Below, piece by piece: positions 42,575-54,346 of a DNA stretch of 64,000 bases. A program made the translations under genes and the position numbers. The stretch is from Galeopsis tetrahit. Taxonomy: Eukaryota; Streptophyta; Magnoliopsida; Lamiales; Lamiaceae. Below the pieces are notes generated by a model, which did no database searches, was not told the origin of the DNA, and worked only from the letters and a program-made list of their open reading frames with translations. How positions within the stretch are numbered: position 1 is the stretch's first letter; every line of letters begins with the position of its first letter. Where the stretch lies: the NCBI GenBank assembly GCA_963675135.1, contig OY776131.1, positions 25,225,881 to 25,289,880 of the forward strand. Direction: 5' to 3'.

Positions 42575-42586
42575 ATTGGGGGAGAT
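42575..42586 (+). other. Polypurine tract of element D
   Basis: ATTGGGGGAGAT directly before the LTR, identical to element B. Confidence 0.88.
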
Positions 42587-43740
42587 TGTAGATGTTGTTA
42601 ACTCTTAAATGCCTTAACATTATCAACAACATCTTAATTTGACCTTCCTTGATTTTTTCTTAGTCGTTTCTGAAATGTTACATTAAATGTTGAGTTAAAT
42701 GCTGTCACATTTCAGGTGGCGATCTAGAACCTTCTACAAGAGTCTGAAACTTGGAAGATTCCAGAACCAAGGAGAATGTGCTAGAAGTACCTGGAAGAGG
42801 CTGGAAGCACCTTAGAACAAATTGGAACCTTGAAGAAGGATCTATAGAGATCATGGGAGATAAGATCCTAAAAAATAGGATCTTACATGGAAGACTCTAG
42901 AATTCAGATTTCTCTCTATAAATACCGCTGGAGGCTTTCATTCCAAAGTATGCACTATTCGAGTAACACCTATTCTGAGCATTCATCCCTGTTAGGAGTT
43001 ATGGTCAGTAGTTGTATCGTTTAATGTACACCGAGGGATACCACACCTTCCCGTGTATTTAGTTCTAGTCTTGTATCGATTGAGAGTGAATCAGTGATTA
43101 AACACTTAGGGCATGTTTGTTTTGGGATTTTGAGAATTTTGAAATCCGGATTTCAAAATCAAGTGGATTTCAAAATCCTAATGCTTTTTATATTTTGTGT
43201 TTGTTTTGGGATTTATGTAGGGTAGGATTTAACTTTATAGTATAGGATTATAGATTTTATAGGTATTTATATAGGTTTTATAGGTATTTATAGAGTTGAC
43301 TTTTATAGTGTTATAGGGTGGGATTTTGAAATCCTGAATCAAAATCCCAAACTGTAACGGGGGTGGAGTTTCGAAATCCCAAATCCGGATTTCTCATCCC
43401 AAAATAAACATGCCCTTAAGTCTCTTTACAGATTCAGGCACCTGCCTCGATTGTAGTTTCGGTTTGTGGAATGTTGAAGTAATTGCTGAGACATTTCACA
43501 CGACATTTTTATTAAACTTACAAGTTAAGTTGTTTTCGTCGAAAGACATAGCATAGGTTTTGTTATTCTATGTTAAAATTATTTCATTGTGTTCTTATTG
43601 TGTTTTAGTGTTTTAGTCTTCCGATGTGTACTGTGTATTTACATTCTTATTCTGTTATAGCCAGTGTTGTACTATTTGTCTCAACATAATGTGCCACATT
43701 TCTGTCTTTACTTAAACACTAGATACCACGCACACTTTCA
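42587..43740 (+). repeat. 3' LTR of element D, interrupted by a MITE
   Basis: Begins TGTAGATGTTG, ends CACACTTTCA. It is 1154 bp; subtracting the 307-bp MITE and its 3-bp duplication gives 844 bp, equal to the B LTR at 24162-25005. TATAAATA at 42917-42924. Confidence 0.93.
43109..43415. mobile_element. PIF/Harbinger (Tourist-like) MITE, 307 bp
   Basis: Terminal inverted repeats GGGCATGTTTGTTTTGGGA and GGGCATGTTTATTTTGGGA, flanked by TTA on both sides (43106-43108, 43416-43418). The LTR of element B shows the empty site ACACTTAG, confirming the insertion point. No coding capacity. Confidence 0.93.
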
Positions 43741-46400
43741 ATATCATTTTTTAAATTGTATTTTGTTATTTACTATATTACCCTTTTTTAATAAAAAAAT
43801 ATAAAATTTTAAATAAATAACTAAATTACTGATGTGTGTGTTAGTATATATGGTGTAGGGAAGAAGTTTGTAATTTGTACTATTAAAAAGGGTAAGGGTA
43901 GGATAGTAATTTAATTCACGAAAATTCAACAGGTTGCTAGCCAGCGGCGTGATGCGCCATGGATGTGGCTTCATATAGCAGCTATGATCTCTTGCAGAAA
44001 GCAGAAGGGGCGTGTGATAGTGGAACAAAGGGCTGGTTGCCGTGACGAGGAGCCGCGGCGGGAGCAGGAGGTGCCCCTGTCCGGCGACGTGATGCGCCAT
44101 AGGCGCTGCTTGCAAGCTGTTGCAGAAAAGAAAACAGCATGGGAGTGCGAACATGGAGGATGGGGTGTAATTGTGTAAATAGGTAGTTTTAATTACATTA
44201 CATATTTTAATTAAATTAATAAATATAATATTTTATTACGTAAGGATAAAAATGTAATTTTACAATAATTAATTTAATTTAATAGAAAATATAAATTTAT
44301 GACACATACGATGAATACATACCGTAAATTATACAAAAGGTAACAGGTCATCAAGTTTAAGCCTTTAGATTAGATTTTTAATGACTTAAATTAACTGATT
44401 ACGGTAGTCATTACGACACCCTGAATACATGTAGGAGGTCCCAATGTCCCATCTTACTTCCCATTATTTTTCATAGTTTACTTATTTCGAATAAAACATT
44501 CATCCAAAATTCAGTATATTTTAGTTAAGTAAATGAAACCTCAACTAAAAAAATTTATATCGTACAAATATAATATTTTTTAATCCCTCTTAAACATGGA
44601 CTAAGCCCTTCTTATTTGAATTGAAATAAAATTTTAAATAAGGCGAGCTTTGAAATTATACGAAAATTTGTATTCAAAAAAATCTCAACTTCAACTATAA
44701 CATCAAATGTCAACGTTCAACCGCAATTTGGTGCACCCCTTATTTTATCGTTTTATTTCTCTCCACCTTCTTCAATTCCACCCATTCCTCTACTATCTCT
44801 GTCTAACATCAGTCTGAGTATTGCTCCAATTGTTGTTTGTTCTCCATTACTGCCAAGGTAATCCTCTTCTAATCTTGATTATAATCTTTTGGCTCAAAGT
44901 AACCAGACTTCAATCCAATGACTTGGTAAATAACTTAGCTAGACCCGATGATGATCTTAAAGTATTATTACACAACTTTTATTTTATGTCAAAATTTCCT
45001 GAACAAACACTTAAGAAAATGAGCAATAAGGTGACTATCCACATGCAAAAACTAAGAAACACCGACCCAAATGAGATGCCTATCAATTTGTAGGAATGAT
45101 TTCAAAAGACAAAATCTTAGCCAAGCCAATTAACTACATGAATAAGATATCAAAAAGGCATCATATCTCAAATGACATCTAACATTTCTCCTTTAATATA
45201 TCGCCCACCGAAAAAATGCAGGATGAGCTAATGAATATACCTTGAACAATTGCCCACCTTGATTTCTCTGCGAGTGTTTGATGACTTTATCAAATAAAAA
45301 TATTTAAATTCATCAAAGCAATTGTTAGAACCTTTTGGCAATTAATGTTAACATCATCTCCCCTCAAATGCTTTATGCGAAAAATAATCTACCACACTAA
45401 TCATCAATCATGAAAGTGATTCCATTAGTACTGTTCAAGGAAAATGAAACATGAGTGCAATGTATCAAGATGTAGAAAGTAAAAAGATCAAATAGAGTAT
45501 ATAGTAATTATAATCTCATCAACTTATACAATTCATACTCTTCAACTTACCATATGATACACTATAATCTTTTAGGAGGCATTGATTTATTATACATGTT
45601 CTTTTTATGTAATATGCATACTAATCAGAAAAAATCAATTAATTAAAATACACGTTCAAATATATTAAAAAAAACAATATCCAAAATACACAAATTTACA
45701 GATCATAAGAAAGAAAAATCACCCAACTAAAAAATAAAGTATGCACCATATTCACACTAAAATTCAAGAACCACCAATAAAGCCTTCAAATGCAAAGTTT
45801 GGCATATTGAGTCAACATACATATCTGCATGTATATATAGAAAATGCAATTCACTAATCACTTTGAAAGTCTTCTAAAAATTTGCAAAGCACAGTTATAA
45901 ACTTTTGATACTGACTTAAATATGTTCATTACTTTGCATTTCTTCATGCCATCCGTATTTTTCTTTAAAAAAAATGCAGTGACGTCAATAAACTAAAAAT
46001 TACATTGAAACCCAGGAACTCAAACTTTCAAACCAGGCGATACAGTGATATATGTTCATTCCTAAGTATAGCTTAATTAATATTAAAAGGACCTGATCAA
46101 TTTTCAAGGGATCTCCTTGCAACAATCTTGCATCAGCAAGAAAACATCTAGGGAATGACAATCATCTTCAATTAAAAGTGGCAATTTAATTGTGGACTAA
46201 CACCATACTTTCTATATAACTTCTTTATCACAGTTATATCCTTCTTTGGAAGTGAAATTACTAATTTCTCTATAAGCTAGCGAAAACACACTTACAGAAT
46301 TTTGTATACTGCATACTGTGGGAGCCCTATTTTCATTGACAAGATGAATGACATCCCAGTAATAATATAATCCATGTCATTCAAATATATAAATAAAAAC
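43741..46400. other. Unassigned AT-rich spacer
   Basis: No supported gene. A GC-rich island (about 43930-44170) contains two copies of GTGATGCGCCAT (43949 and 44089), but its short open frames on both strands lack recognisable domains. 44300-46400 is AT-rich with no coherent open frame. A 90-codon frame at 44821 has no family I recognise. Confidence 0.5.
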
Positions 46401-46772
46401 TGTAGGTCCCTAGTTGAGTTAGATAATATTGAGTAAGCTAGTGAAAATGTCTAGAGGGGGTGAATAGACTTTTCAAAAATCTTTCAATATATCAGAATAC
46501 ACAATGCGGAATATCAAAATTAAAACAATGAGCCCAATCAAATTTATACTCAACTAAATTCGTGAACTTCTGTATGAACACTCTACTTGTCTTGTTCAGA
46601 TATGTAATTCAATCAATTAAGCAGTTAATCAATCAAACACAAATAAAACAGTAAAGTAAATCAAACACGAGATTTATAGTGGTTCGACAACTTGTCTACA
46701 TCCACTCTCACAAACCCAGTTGTGAAATTCTTATTAACTCGTCCAATGGAGTAATGTGTTCTTGTAGTTTTA
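46401..46772 (-). repeat. Truncated 3' LTR of element C
   Basis: Matches 56408-56780 and then breaks at GTAGTTTTA, where third-ORF sequence begins. Only the last 372 bases (element orientation) survive. Confidence 0.93.
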
Positions 46773-48115
46773 GGAACACATAATGCATCTAGGAGTCTAC
46801 TATGGATCTCTGCAATGTGATCTTCATTCTCGATCTTCTCCTTGTCTAGCAGCTCTTCTTCAAATTTCTTGATATGGTTGAAGTCGATCCTTTTGCCAGA
46901 ACTCAGCATAGGAGTAGTCCATTTAGGATAGATCGGCACCAATATGTTAAAGTTCACAGCAGCAGCTATCCTCATAATCAAGTTCCAAAGCTTCAAATCT
47001 TGAACTTCCATGAATTTGTCAAATATTGCGTAAAGCTCTTCATTGCTGTCTGCATCACCAAATTTGCGAACTATCCAGTGATCCAACTCCCATTGCAACT
47101 TGACTTTGAACCATGCATCACGATGTTCATTATCAATAAAGTTGTCTATGAACGCATCTTCAACATCATCTGGATTTGCCTTCAACTTCTGCAATCTTCT
47201 AATATGCTTTCCAACTTTCTTTTTGCTAGCATAGTGAGAATCATCAATCTTCTTATCTATCTTTTGCTTCTTCACTATTGCAGTTTCTTCTTCAGCTTTT
47301 GGCTCTTCAACGATAAGCTTTCTCTTCGCAACTCGTCTTGTCTGAACCTCAGGAGAAGCAACACCTCTGCCCTTCACCTGTCTCATCTGCTTTTCTGCCT
47401 TAACTTTCTCAAGATCAGCTTTCTTCACAAGCTTTCCTCTCTTAGGCCTTCTTAAATCTTGCATAACAGTAGCAGCTTCTTTCATTTTCGGTTCAGCACT
47501 AGACTTCGACTTTTCTTCAACTCTACTCGTCTCTTCCCCCTTTTTGGCTTCATCACTTGCCTTAAGAGTGAATAGACTAGTAAAGCGAGTCATCTCTTCC
47601 TTAGCGAATAAGATCGAGTTGTCTCCATCTTCAACACTTTCAGCAATTTCTTCAAGATGATCCGAGACATTCTCCAATTCCAGTAATGGCTCAGATGTCT
47701 GAATTCCAGCATCAACGAATTCAGCTTTCGACTCTTCTTCCAGCAGATCAGTTTGAACTCCAACATCAAACTTGACCTCTGAAGATAAAACATCATCCGA
47801 AATACTTAGCATTCTCTTCACAAGAGTTGTTAAGGCATGAGTTGGGAACAATTCTGAGTGGTCTTTGACTCCATTGTTCTCCTTCTGTTCCATCTCCCAG
47901 TCTTGAAAATTTGAGATTCCGCCCATTCCAACAATAACTTCGAACAGATCTTCCGTCGGGGCTTTCTTCAATGCAACCCACGTGCATATCCTTAGGAGAT
48001 TCTCAAATTGCTCAGAAGACGAGTCGATCTCGACTGTCGGAAGCATCTTTCTCAGAATGTTGCTAACTTTCGCACGAATCCTCTTCTCTCTTAAACACAT
48101 CGAATAATACACCAA
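46661..48115 (-). pseudogene. Third ORF of element C, C-terminal part fused to LTR
   Basis: A 484-codon open frame. An N-terminal segment (IRAKVSNILRKMLPTVEID), an acidic coiled-coil-like middle, a basic patch (RRVAKRKLIVEE) and a C-terminal domain (ELYAIFDKFMEVQDLKLWNL ... FNHIKKFEEELLDKEK) align in order with the C-terminal region of the third ORF in A. The last ~37 codons (after CVPKTTRT) are read from the truncated LTR, so the C-terminus is an artefact of the deletion. The upstream part of the ORF is in other frames up to 49538. Confidence 0.82.
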
Positions 48116-49538
48116 GGATTCGAATCTAGTTTCGAAAGGGGTCTGAGCAAGTGGGGTCCTTGTCTCAGTTGTTGCAGTGGCAACTAGAGGGGTTCCCGAA
48201 CTAGATGGGTTGGAGGGTTCAATATTTTCTGTTGAGGTTGAGGGAATTTGGGTTGTGGTTTATGTGGGCTTTGATGTGGCTAGGTTTGGTTTGACAACTG
48301 TCGGAGTATCAATTGTGTCAAATATAGTAGTGTCTTGGGTAATGTTGGCTCTCAGTGGTTGCACTGCCAACACAGACGAGGATTTTGGGACAGGTCTGGC
48401 ACGAGATCGAAGTGATCTTGCCTTGGTTTTGACGGGGAGAGAGAGAGGAATTGAAAGAGTTCTAGAAGAAGTACCAACCTTTTCAGCAGTCGACTTGTCT
48501 GGTGAGGGACTCGACTCGACTCTCACCAGTCGATAGGTTTCAGCTACTTCAGCACTTGCCTCATCCTCTTTCTCAAGCTCCTTGTCCGATTGAGTTTCTT
48601 CGGAATCCTCAGCAGCCTCAAACACAGCCTCCTCTGGGACATACTGAACTAGTCTTCCACTAGTTCCAGCTTCAGCCTCATCACCAGATTCTTCATCCTC
48701 ATCCGACTCATCTTCCTCACAACAACTCTTCCAGCAGCTTGCTTCGCGAGAGCCTCCTTCTTCAGATAATGCTTGAGGACATGAAATGGCTTGCCCTTAC
48801 TCCAACTTGTCTTGTTCGGCAACAAGACAGGTAGGAGGATGCTTAACTTGTTTCTAAAGCTGACTGCAGCAGACACCACCCAATCTCTTGTGTCGGTGTC
48901 AACACGAACATTTCATTCGAAATACATCACTTGATCTGTGAATAATTTGTACCAATTTCCTTCCGTGATGCCGTCATAGATCGCGGCCATCACTCTTGCC
49001 TTTTGAAGGGTTACGGAATCATAACTTCCGGTGACACCAAGCAGCATCTTACTTGTGATGTCAAGTAGAGTCCGATATTTCTCCAGAAGCTCTTTCTTTT
49101 TAACGGCTGGGACTTTTCCATCACGGTTCAAACGAAGCTTCTTTCCACAGAAAACACTGAGATACCTTAACTCTTGCCCTTGAGCATAGTTCTCCACATC
49201 AATTGTACCCGTAGGTAGTTTCAATGTTTCAACACAGATTCACGAGTAATTTCTACCCGACTTCCACCAACGAACGATTCTATGGAGTCTCCTCTTCTGG
49301 TGGCATTGGCATAGAATTCCAATACTTCTTCTTCCAAGATGACCTCAGGAAAAGCTTCCAAATAAGGTCTCAAACCACATCGGCAGCATTTCGTCAAAAT
49401 CTCCTTGTTGTCATCAGTGTGATTACCTTTGAAGAACACTGACCCTTCTACATGCACCTTGCCTTCAGAGGCGTACTTGCCTAGGTCGAACCTAGCTTGC
49501 ATGTTAGTACGAACATCAAATAGAGACACAATCGACAT
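48116..49538 (-). pseudogene. Third ORF of element C, N-terminal part, frameshifted
   Basis: Starts at MSIVSLFDVRTNMQ (49538). Segments at 49221-49538, 48913-49224, 48649-48905 and 48260-48625 belong to one ancestral ORF broken by frameshifts (one at about 49222) and a stop. FYANATRRGD, then LKLPTGTIDVEN, then LQKARVMAAIYDGITEGNWYK follow the same order as the N-terminal domain of the third ORF in A (FFAHLRWKGK, ASFGLPSEG, KLRVMAAVIDSAEKRGKFNW). Confidence 0.78.
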
Positions 49539-50397
49539 AGTAATAGCTTGATTAAGATCAAAGAGATATCATTGTGCAAGAAATCGAGAGCTTGTGAGTA
49601 GAGGAGTTAAGAAAACGTAGGAGAGAAGAGTGGAACTGTTTGGGGTTTTGTTAAAACTCAAAATTTTGAATCGACGGCCAAGATTGAATGCTTTGATCTA
49701 ACGGTTGTGGCCTTTGGAATTCAGTTACGGAATCAAGAATATTACGTGATTTGGTATTGTAAAATTTGGAATCCGTCTTTCCTATTGGTTAGGACAAAGG
49801 AGTGTACTCATCTGACCTAGTGTAGTAGGGTTTGGCGCGAACTGGGTGTATACACCTCATTAAATGGAGTGTATAAATCCAATTCTAGATTTTCCAAATT
49901 TTACATTATCAAATTACATTAATATCCTTAATTCGTACTGTTAGACACTTAGAATGATTTGAATCAAAAGAACACTTATCTTGTCCGTTCGAGTCTATCC
50001 AGAACAGACGAGTAGACTTATGCACACCAGACGAGTTCCCCCTTCGATTGTGCTTGTCTATCTGAATGTCGAACGACTTCATGTACCTATCTTATCTTGT
50101 GCGACGTATGAGTGTAGGTACAAGTAGAGTAGAATAATTAAGATGAATATCAGTCTAAAGCAATGGTCAAGTTTTAACAAACTTAAGAGTCAACATAAGG
50201 ATATTTAAGAAATCATAGATTCCCCCTTAAATGTTTATTCCCTTAGTGTTACCCTCAGCTTTACCAGCTTCCTCATCGGGTTGTTTGGTCATCTTGTCTG
50301 ACCTTGTATACCTGTCTGTTGAGCGAGTAGACGAGTGCTCTGTTTCAGTGATCTTGTCTCCTTATTTCTTTGATGTACCTGTCTGGTTAGTACATAG
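49539..50397 (-). other. Pol-ORF3 spacer of element C
   Basis: No supported gene. Two polypurine tracts on the minus strand: GAAGGGGGAA at 50036-50045 (identical to element A) and AAGGGGGAA at 50220-50228. Confidence 0.7.
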
Positions 50398-50901
50398 CTA
50401 TAGGCAAGTAGGGTTTAGATCAATTAGTCCTAGACTAATGCATAATTCACGAAAACGAGCCGCAGGTAAAGGTTTTGTGAAAATATCAGCTCTTTGAAAA
50501 TTAGTATGAATCTTTTCCATGCGAATATCCTTCTTTTCTACATGATCACGTATGAAATGATGTTTCACATCAACATGCTTACAACGTGTGTGCAAAACAG
50601 GATTTTGTGTAATGGCAATAACACTATTACTATCACAGAAAATAGGAACATTTGATTCATATATGTTGTAATCTCTAAGCTGTTGCATGAGCCAAAGTAG
50701 TTGACTACAGCAGCTACCAACAACCATGTACTCGGCTTCGGTAGTAGAGGTAGCCACACTAGTTTGCTTTTTCGAAAACCATGAAATGAGTTTTGTGCCT
50801 AAGAATTAACAAGAACCGGATGTAGATTTCCTATCTATTCTACAGCCACCAAAATCAGAATCTGAGTAGCCACTAAGAGATAAATCATCATTTGAAGGAT
50901 A
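50398..50901 (-). pseudogene. pol: Copia RNase H end of pol, element C
   Basis: Open from 50757 to 50398 (STTEAEYMVVGSCCSQLLW, FCDSNSVIAI, HHFIRDHVEKKDIR, ADIFTKPL). Upstream residues to the RT segment are in frame but interrupted by a stop near 50806, where Gln is usual, and by TGA at about 50902, where Trp is usual. Confidence 0.9.
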
Positions 50902-52326
50902 TCATATACCACGATTGATGGTTCCTTTCAAATATTTCAATATCCGTTTAGTGGTTTCCATATGACTCTCTTTTGGATTAGCTTGAAAACGAGCACATAC
51001 GCCAACAAAAAATGCAATATCAGGTCTACTAGCAGTCAAGTACAGTAATGAACCAATAAGACCACGATAATATGTTTGATCAGCACACTTACCATGTTCG
51101 TCTGGATCCATCCTGTAAGTAGGTAGCATAGGTACTCCAGTAGACTTGCATGTCTTGATACCATACTTGTCTAGTAGATTTCTAGTATACTTTGCTTGAT
51201 TTATGAAAATCCCTTCAGGGGTCTGTTTTACTTGAAGACCAAGAAAGTAATTCATTTCACCCATCATGGACATCTCAAATTTACTTTGCATGAGTGTTGA
51301 AAAACTTTCACTCAGCTTTTTGTTAGGTGAACCAAAAATGATATCATCTACGTAAATTTGGACGAGTAAAATGTCTTTCCCTTCTTGTCTTCTGAACAAG
51401 GTTCTATCGACCTTGCCCTTAGTAAAAACATTTTCTAATAGAAAGAGAGAGAGAGTATCATACCATGCTCTTGGAGCTTGCTTTAGTCCATATAAGGCTT
51501 TCTTCAATCTGTACACCTGATTGCCTTTGACTTCGAAACCTGGAGGTTGTTCAACATACACTTCTTCCGCAAGAATACCGTTAAGAAATGCACTTTTAAC
51601 ATCCATTTGATATACAGTAAACTTCATATAAGCAACATATGCAAGGAACAATCGAATGGCTTCTAGTCTAGCAACAGGAGCATAAGTTTCATCATAGTCT
51701 ATGCCTTCAGCTTGTGAATAGCCTTGGGCTACTAGTCTAGCCTTATTTATAACTACCACATCATTCTCATCTTTCTTGTTTTTGAAAATCCATCGAGTGC
51801 CAACTACATTGTGATGTTCCGGCCTATTGACAAGTTCCCAGACGTCGTTTCGAACAAACTGGTTCAACTCGTCTTGCATGGCGATGATCCAATTACTATC
51901 AGCCAATGCCTCCTTAACGGTGGTAGGCTCGATAGAAGAGAGGAAACAACACCAGCAAAATATAGATGGACTAGGCTGTTCTTGCGACTCAAAGAGTTGT
52001 CGTCTAGTCTTCACACCAATAGTAGAGTCACCAATGATATTTTCAGTATCATGCGCAGATTTCCATGTTTTTCTAGATTTAACAGGAATACTATCATCAT
52101 CTACATCAGGTATTGCATCATGCATTTCGACATCATTTGTATCAACAGATTTAACAGGAGTAGACAAGTCAACTAGAGCAGGCATGTCAACTGGTCTATT
52201 AGACTTACCTTGAGCACTTACCTTCTCGTTGTCATCAGACTCGAGAGCTTTCATGAATGGATTGTAGGCTTGAACGGATTCATATACTTCTGATTCTTTG
52301 TCAGATTCGATCGATAGATCAGTCAC
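50902..52326 (-). pseudogene. pol: Copia RT, element C
   Basis: Linker, then RT: NDVWELVNRPEHHNVVGTRW, YQMDVKSAFLNG, KKALYGLKQAPRAWY, intact catalytic YVDDIIFGS, SLLYLTASRPDIAF. Very similar to element A in sequence order. It ends in a stop within KGTINRGI, at the RT-RNase H connection. Confidence 0.92.
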
Positions 52327-52392
52327 CTTCTCACTGATCTTGTCGGCAGACGAGTCCTATCGAGATTCATCGAAAACCACATGTGGTGTTTC

Positions 52393-53649
52393 TTACACAC
52401 AAAAAGTTGAGTAGTTGAATACTCTAAATGCTTTGATAGTCGAGGAGTATCCTAAGAATATCCCCTCGTCTGCTTTAGCATTGAATGCATTCAACTTGCT
52501 TTTCCCATTGTTATGGATGAAACACTTACAACCAAATATATGGAAATATGAAATTCTGGGTTTTCTACCTTTCCAAACCTCGTAAGGTGTCTTACCGAAT
52601 ACTTTGTTGATCGCACTTCTGTTCTGAGAGTGGCATGCAGTATTGATTGCTTCAGCCCAAAACTTTTGAGGAGTTTTGTATTCGGCTAGCATGGTTCTAC
52701 AGGCTTCTTTGAGAGTTCGATTCCTTCTTTCTGCTACACCGTTCTGTTGTGGCGTCCTAGCTGCACTAGTAATGTGCTGGATACCACGTTTAGCACAAAA
52801 ATCTTGGATATAGCAATTAATGAACTCAGTTCCCTTGCCACTACGAATTTTGACAATGGACTGGTTCTTCTCAACTTGTAACTTCTTCAACAGATCAGGT
52901 AGAAGAGTTTGTGTATCACTCTTCTTGTGTAGGAAGACTACCCAAGTAAACTTAGAATAGTCATCTACAACAACAAGTGTGTACCTTCTTCCATTCAATG
53001 TTGGAGGAGTTATCGGACCATGAAGATCCATATGTAGTAGTTCTAAGACTCTACTTGTTGAGAGAGTAGGAATTGACTTAAAAGAACCTTTTACCTGTTT
53101 ACCTTTTTGACAAGCATTGCATACATGTGATTTGTAATAAACTTCGTTGGGTAAACCTTCCACTAGGTAATCTCTTGCAATCTTATTAATTACCTTAAAG
53201 TTCATGTGACATAGGCGTCTATGCCAAAGCCAATCGAGCTCTTTAGGGTTCTTAGTAAGAAGACAAGTATCCCGTAGACCGTTATTCCAATTCACAATAT
53301 ATACGCTGCCTTGTCTTATGCCGACGAGTAGGATAGTATGAGTCCTCTTGTCTCTGATCTCGCACTTTCGGCTTTTAAACTGCACTTTATAACCACGGTC
53401 ACAGAATTGAGAAACAGATAGTAAATTGTATTTCAAACCTTCTACGTAGGATACGTCTTGTATCTCTACATCTCCATTTCTGATGTAACCAAAGCCTTTC
53501 GTAACAGAAGTGGAGCTATCACCGAATATCACTTTGGGTCCTTCTTGCTCGTGGTAACTCGATAGAAGAGCCTTAGTACCTGTCATGTGGTGCGAACAAC
53601 CACTATCAATGTACCAAGTTTCTCCTACTGAGCCACCCTTCTTATACAA
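52393..53649 (-). pseudogene. pol: Copia protease and integrase, element C
   Basis: Protease WYIDSGCSHHMTG near the N-terminus; integrase zinc site (WLWHRRLCHMNFK ... CNACQKGKQ; the second His context is changed from NH to CH); D,D,E core LHMDLHGPI, VVDDYSKFTW, IRSGKGTEF (the second catalytic Asp is Gly here), PQQNGVAERRNRTLKEA. The loss of that Asp should inactivate the integrase. A stop at about 52390 separates it from RT. Confidence 0.9.
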
Positions 53650-53701
53650 GTCGAGTCGACCCTGTAATGAAGATATTCAATAATTTAGGTACCCTCTTTG
53701 T

Positions 53702-54346
53702 TTATTGGGGTCCTGGGGGGTTAGTCGAGTTCAATGGAATCCAAATATACATCGGAGTCCTGAACAAGTTTGATCTCTTAAGCTTCCTGCCATACTTGTT
53801 ACAAAATAAGACCTTGTTGTCCTTATCTGGCCTATCATTTGATTTCGGGTCTACTCGTTTGAGATAGCCTTTTGACTTAATCTCTACTTGAGCAGGCACT
53901 GGTCTATGATAGTCAGAGTAGGGCTTGTATGCATTTGGTCCATACGGTTTATAGACACGTTTAGGTCTTTCCTCACTTATAATATCATATGACAAAGGTG
54001 GAGGATATAGGACAGGTTGTGTACGATATTTTGGAGCAACCTTCCTAGGCCTAGACGGGTAGAGCTGAGACTGCCTTATGAAAGGAGGTCTAGGCTCTTG
54101 TCGTCTAGTCTGTACTTGTCTAGTACTCGTCTCCTCAGGATACCAATCCTCGTATCTGACCTAGTTGGGTCGTCCACGACTAGTGGTCCTTTGTACACTA
54201 GTTCTAAACGGAACATGCTTGTTGTTAACATTCTTTTTACCTCCCTTGGTAATCGGAGTGTTAACTCGAGTCTGTTTAGGTACAGTGCCTTCAGACGGTG
54301 TTCCAATATCGTATATCATTGGTCCTTTTCCTTTATCATTAGTCAA
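53702..54346 (-). pseudogene. Gag C-terminal tail, element C
   Basis: Basic tail in one frame with a TAG at about 54161. It begins TNDKGKGPMIYD, matching the KDKGKGSFIP region of gag in A, and ends YIWIPLNSTNPPGPQ, matching WIPKGTANPLGPN. A frameshift near 54343 separates it from the main gag frame. Confidence 0.8.

Larger units (their letters stand above)
36804..43740 (+). mobile_element. Copia element D, sibling of B, 5'-truncated
   Basis: A plus-strand element lacking its 5' LTR, gag, protease and integrase. It begins in the integrase-RT linker, then RT, RNase H, spacer, third ORF, polypurine tract and a 3' LTR ending CACACTTTCA at 43740. Closely similar to element B throughout, in opposite orientation. 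Confidence 0.92.

Noticed and set aside
43930..44178. GC-rich open frames near 44 kb as a host gene
   Set aside because: Open on both strands, no recognisable domain, repeat-derived (GTGATGCGCCAT twice).
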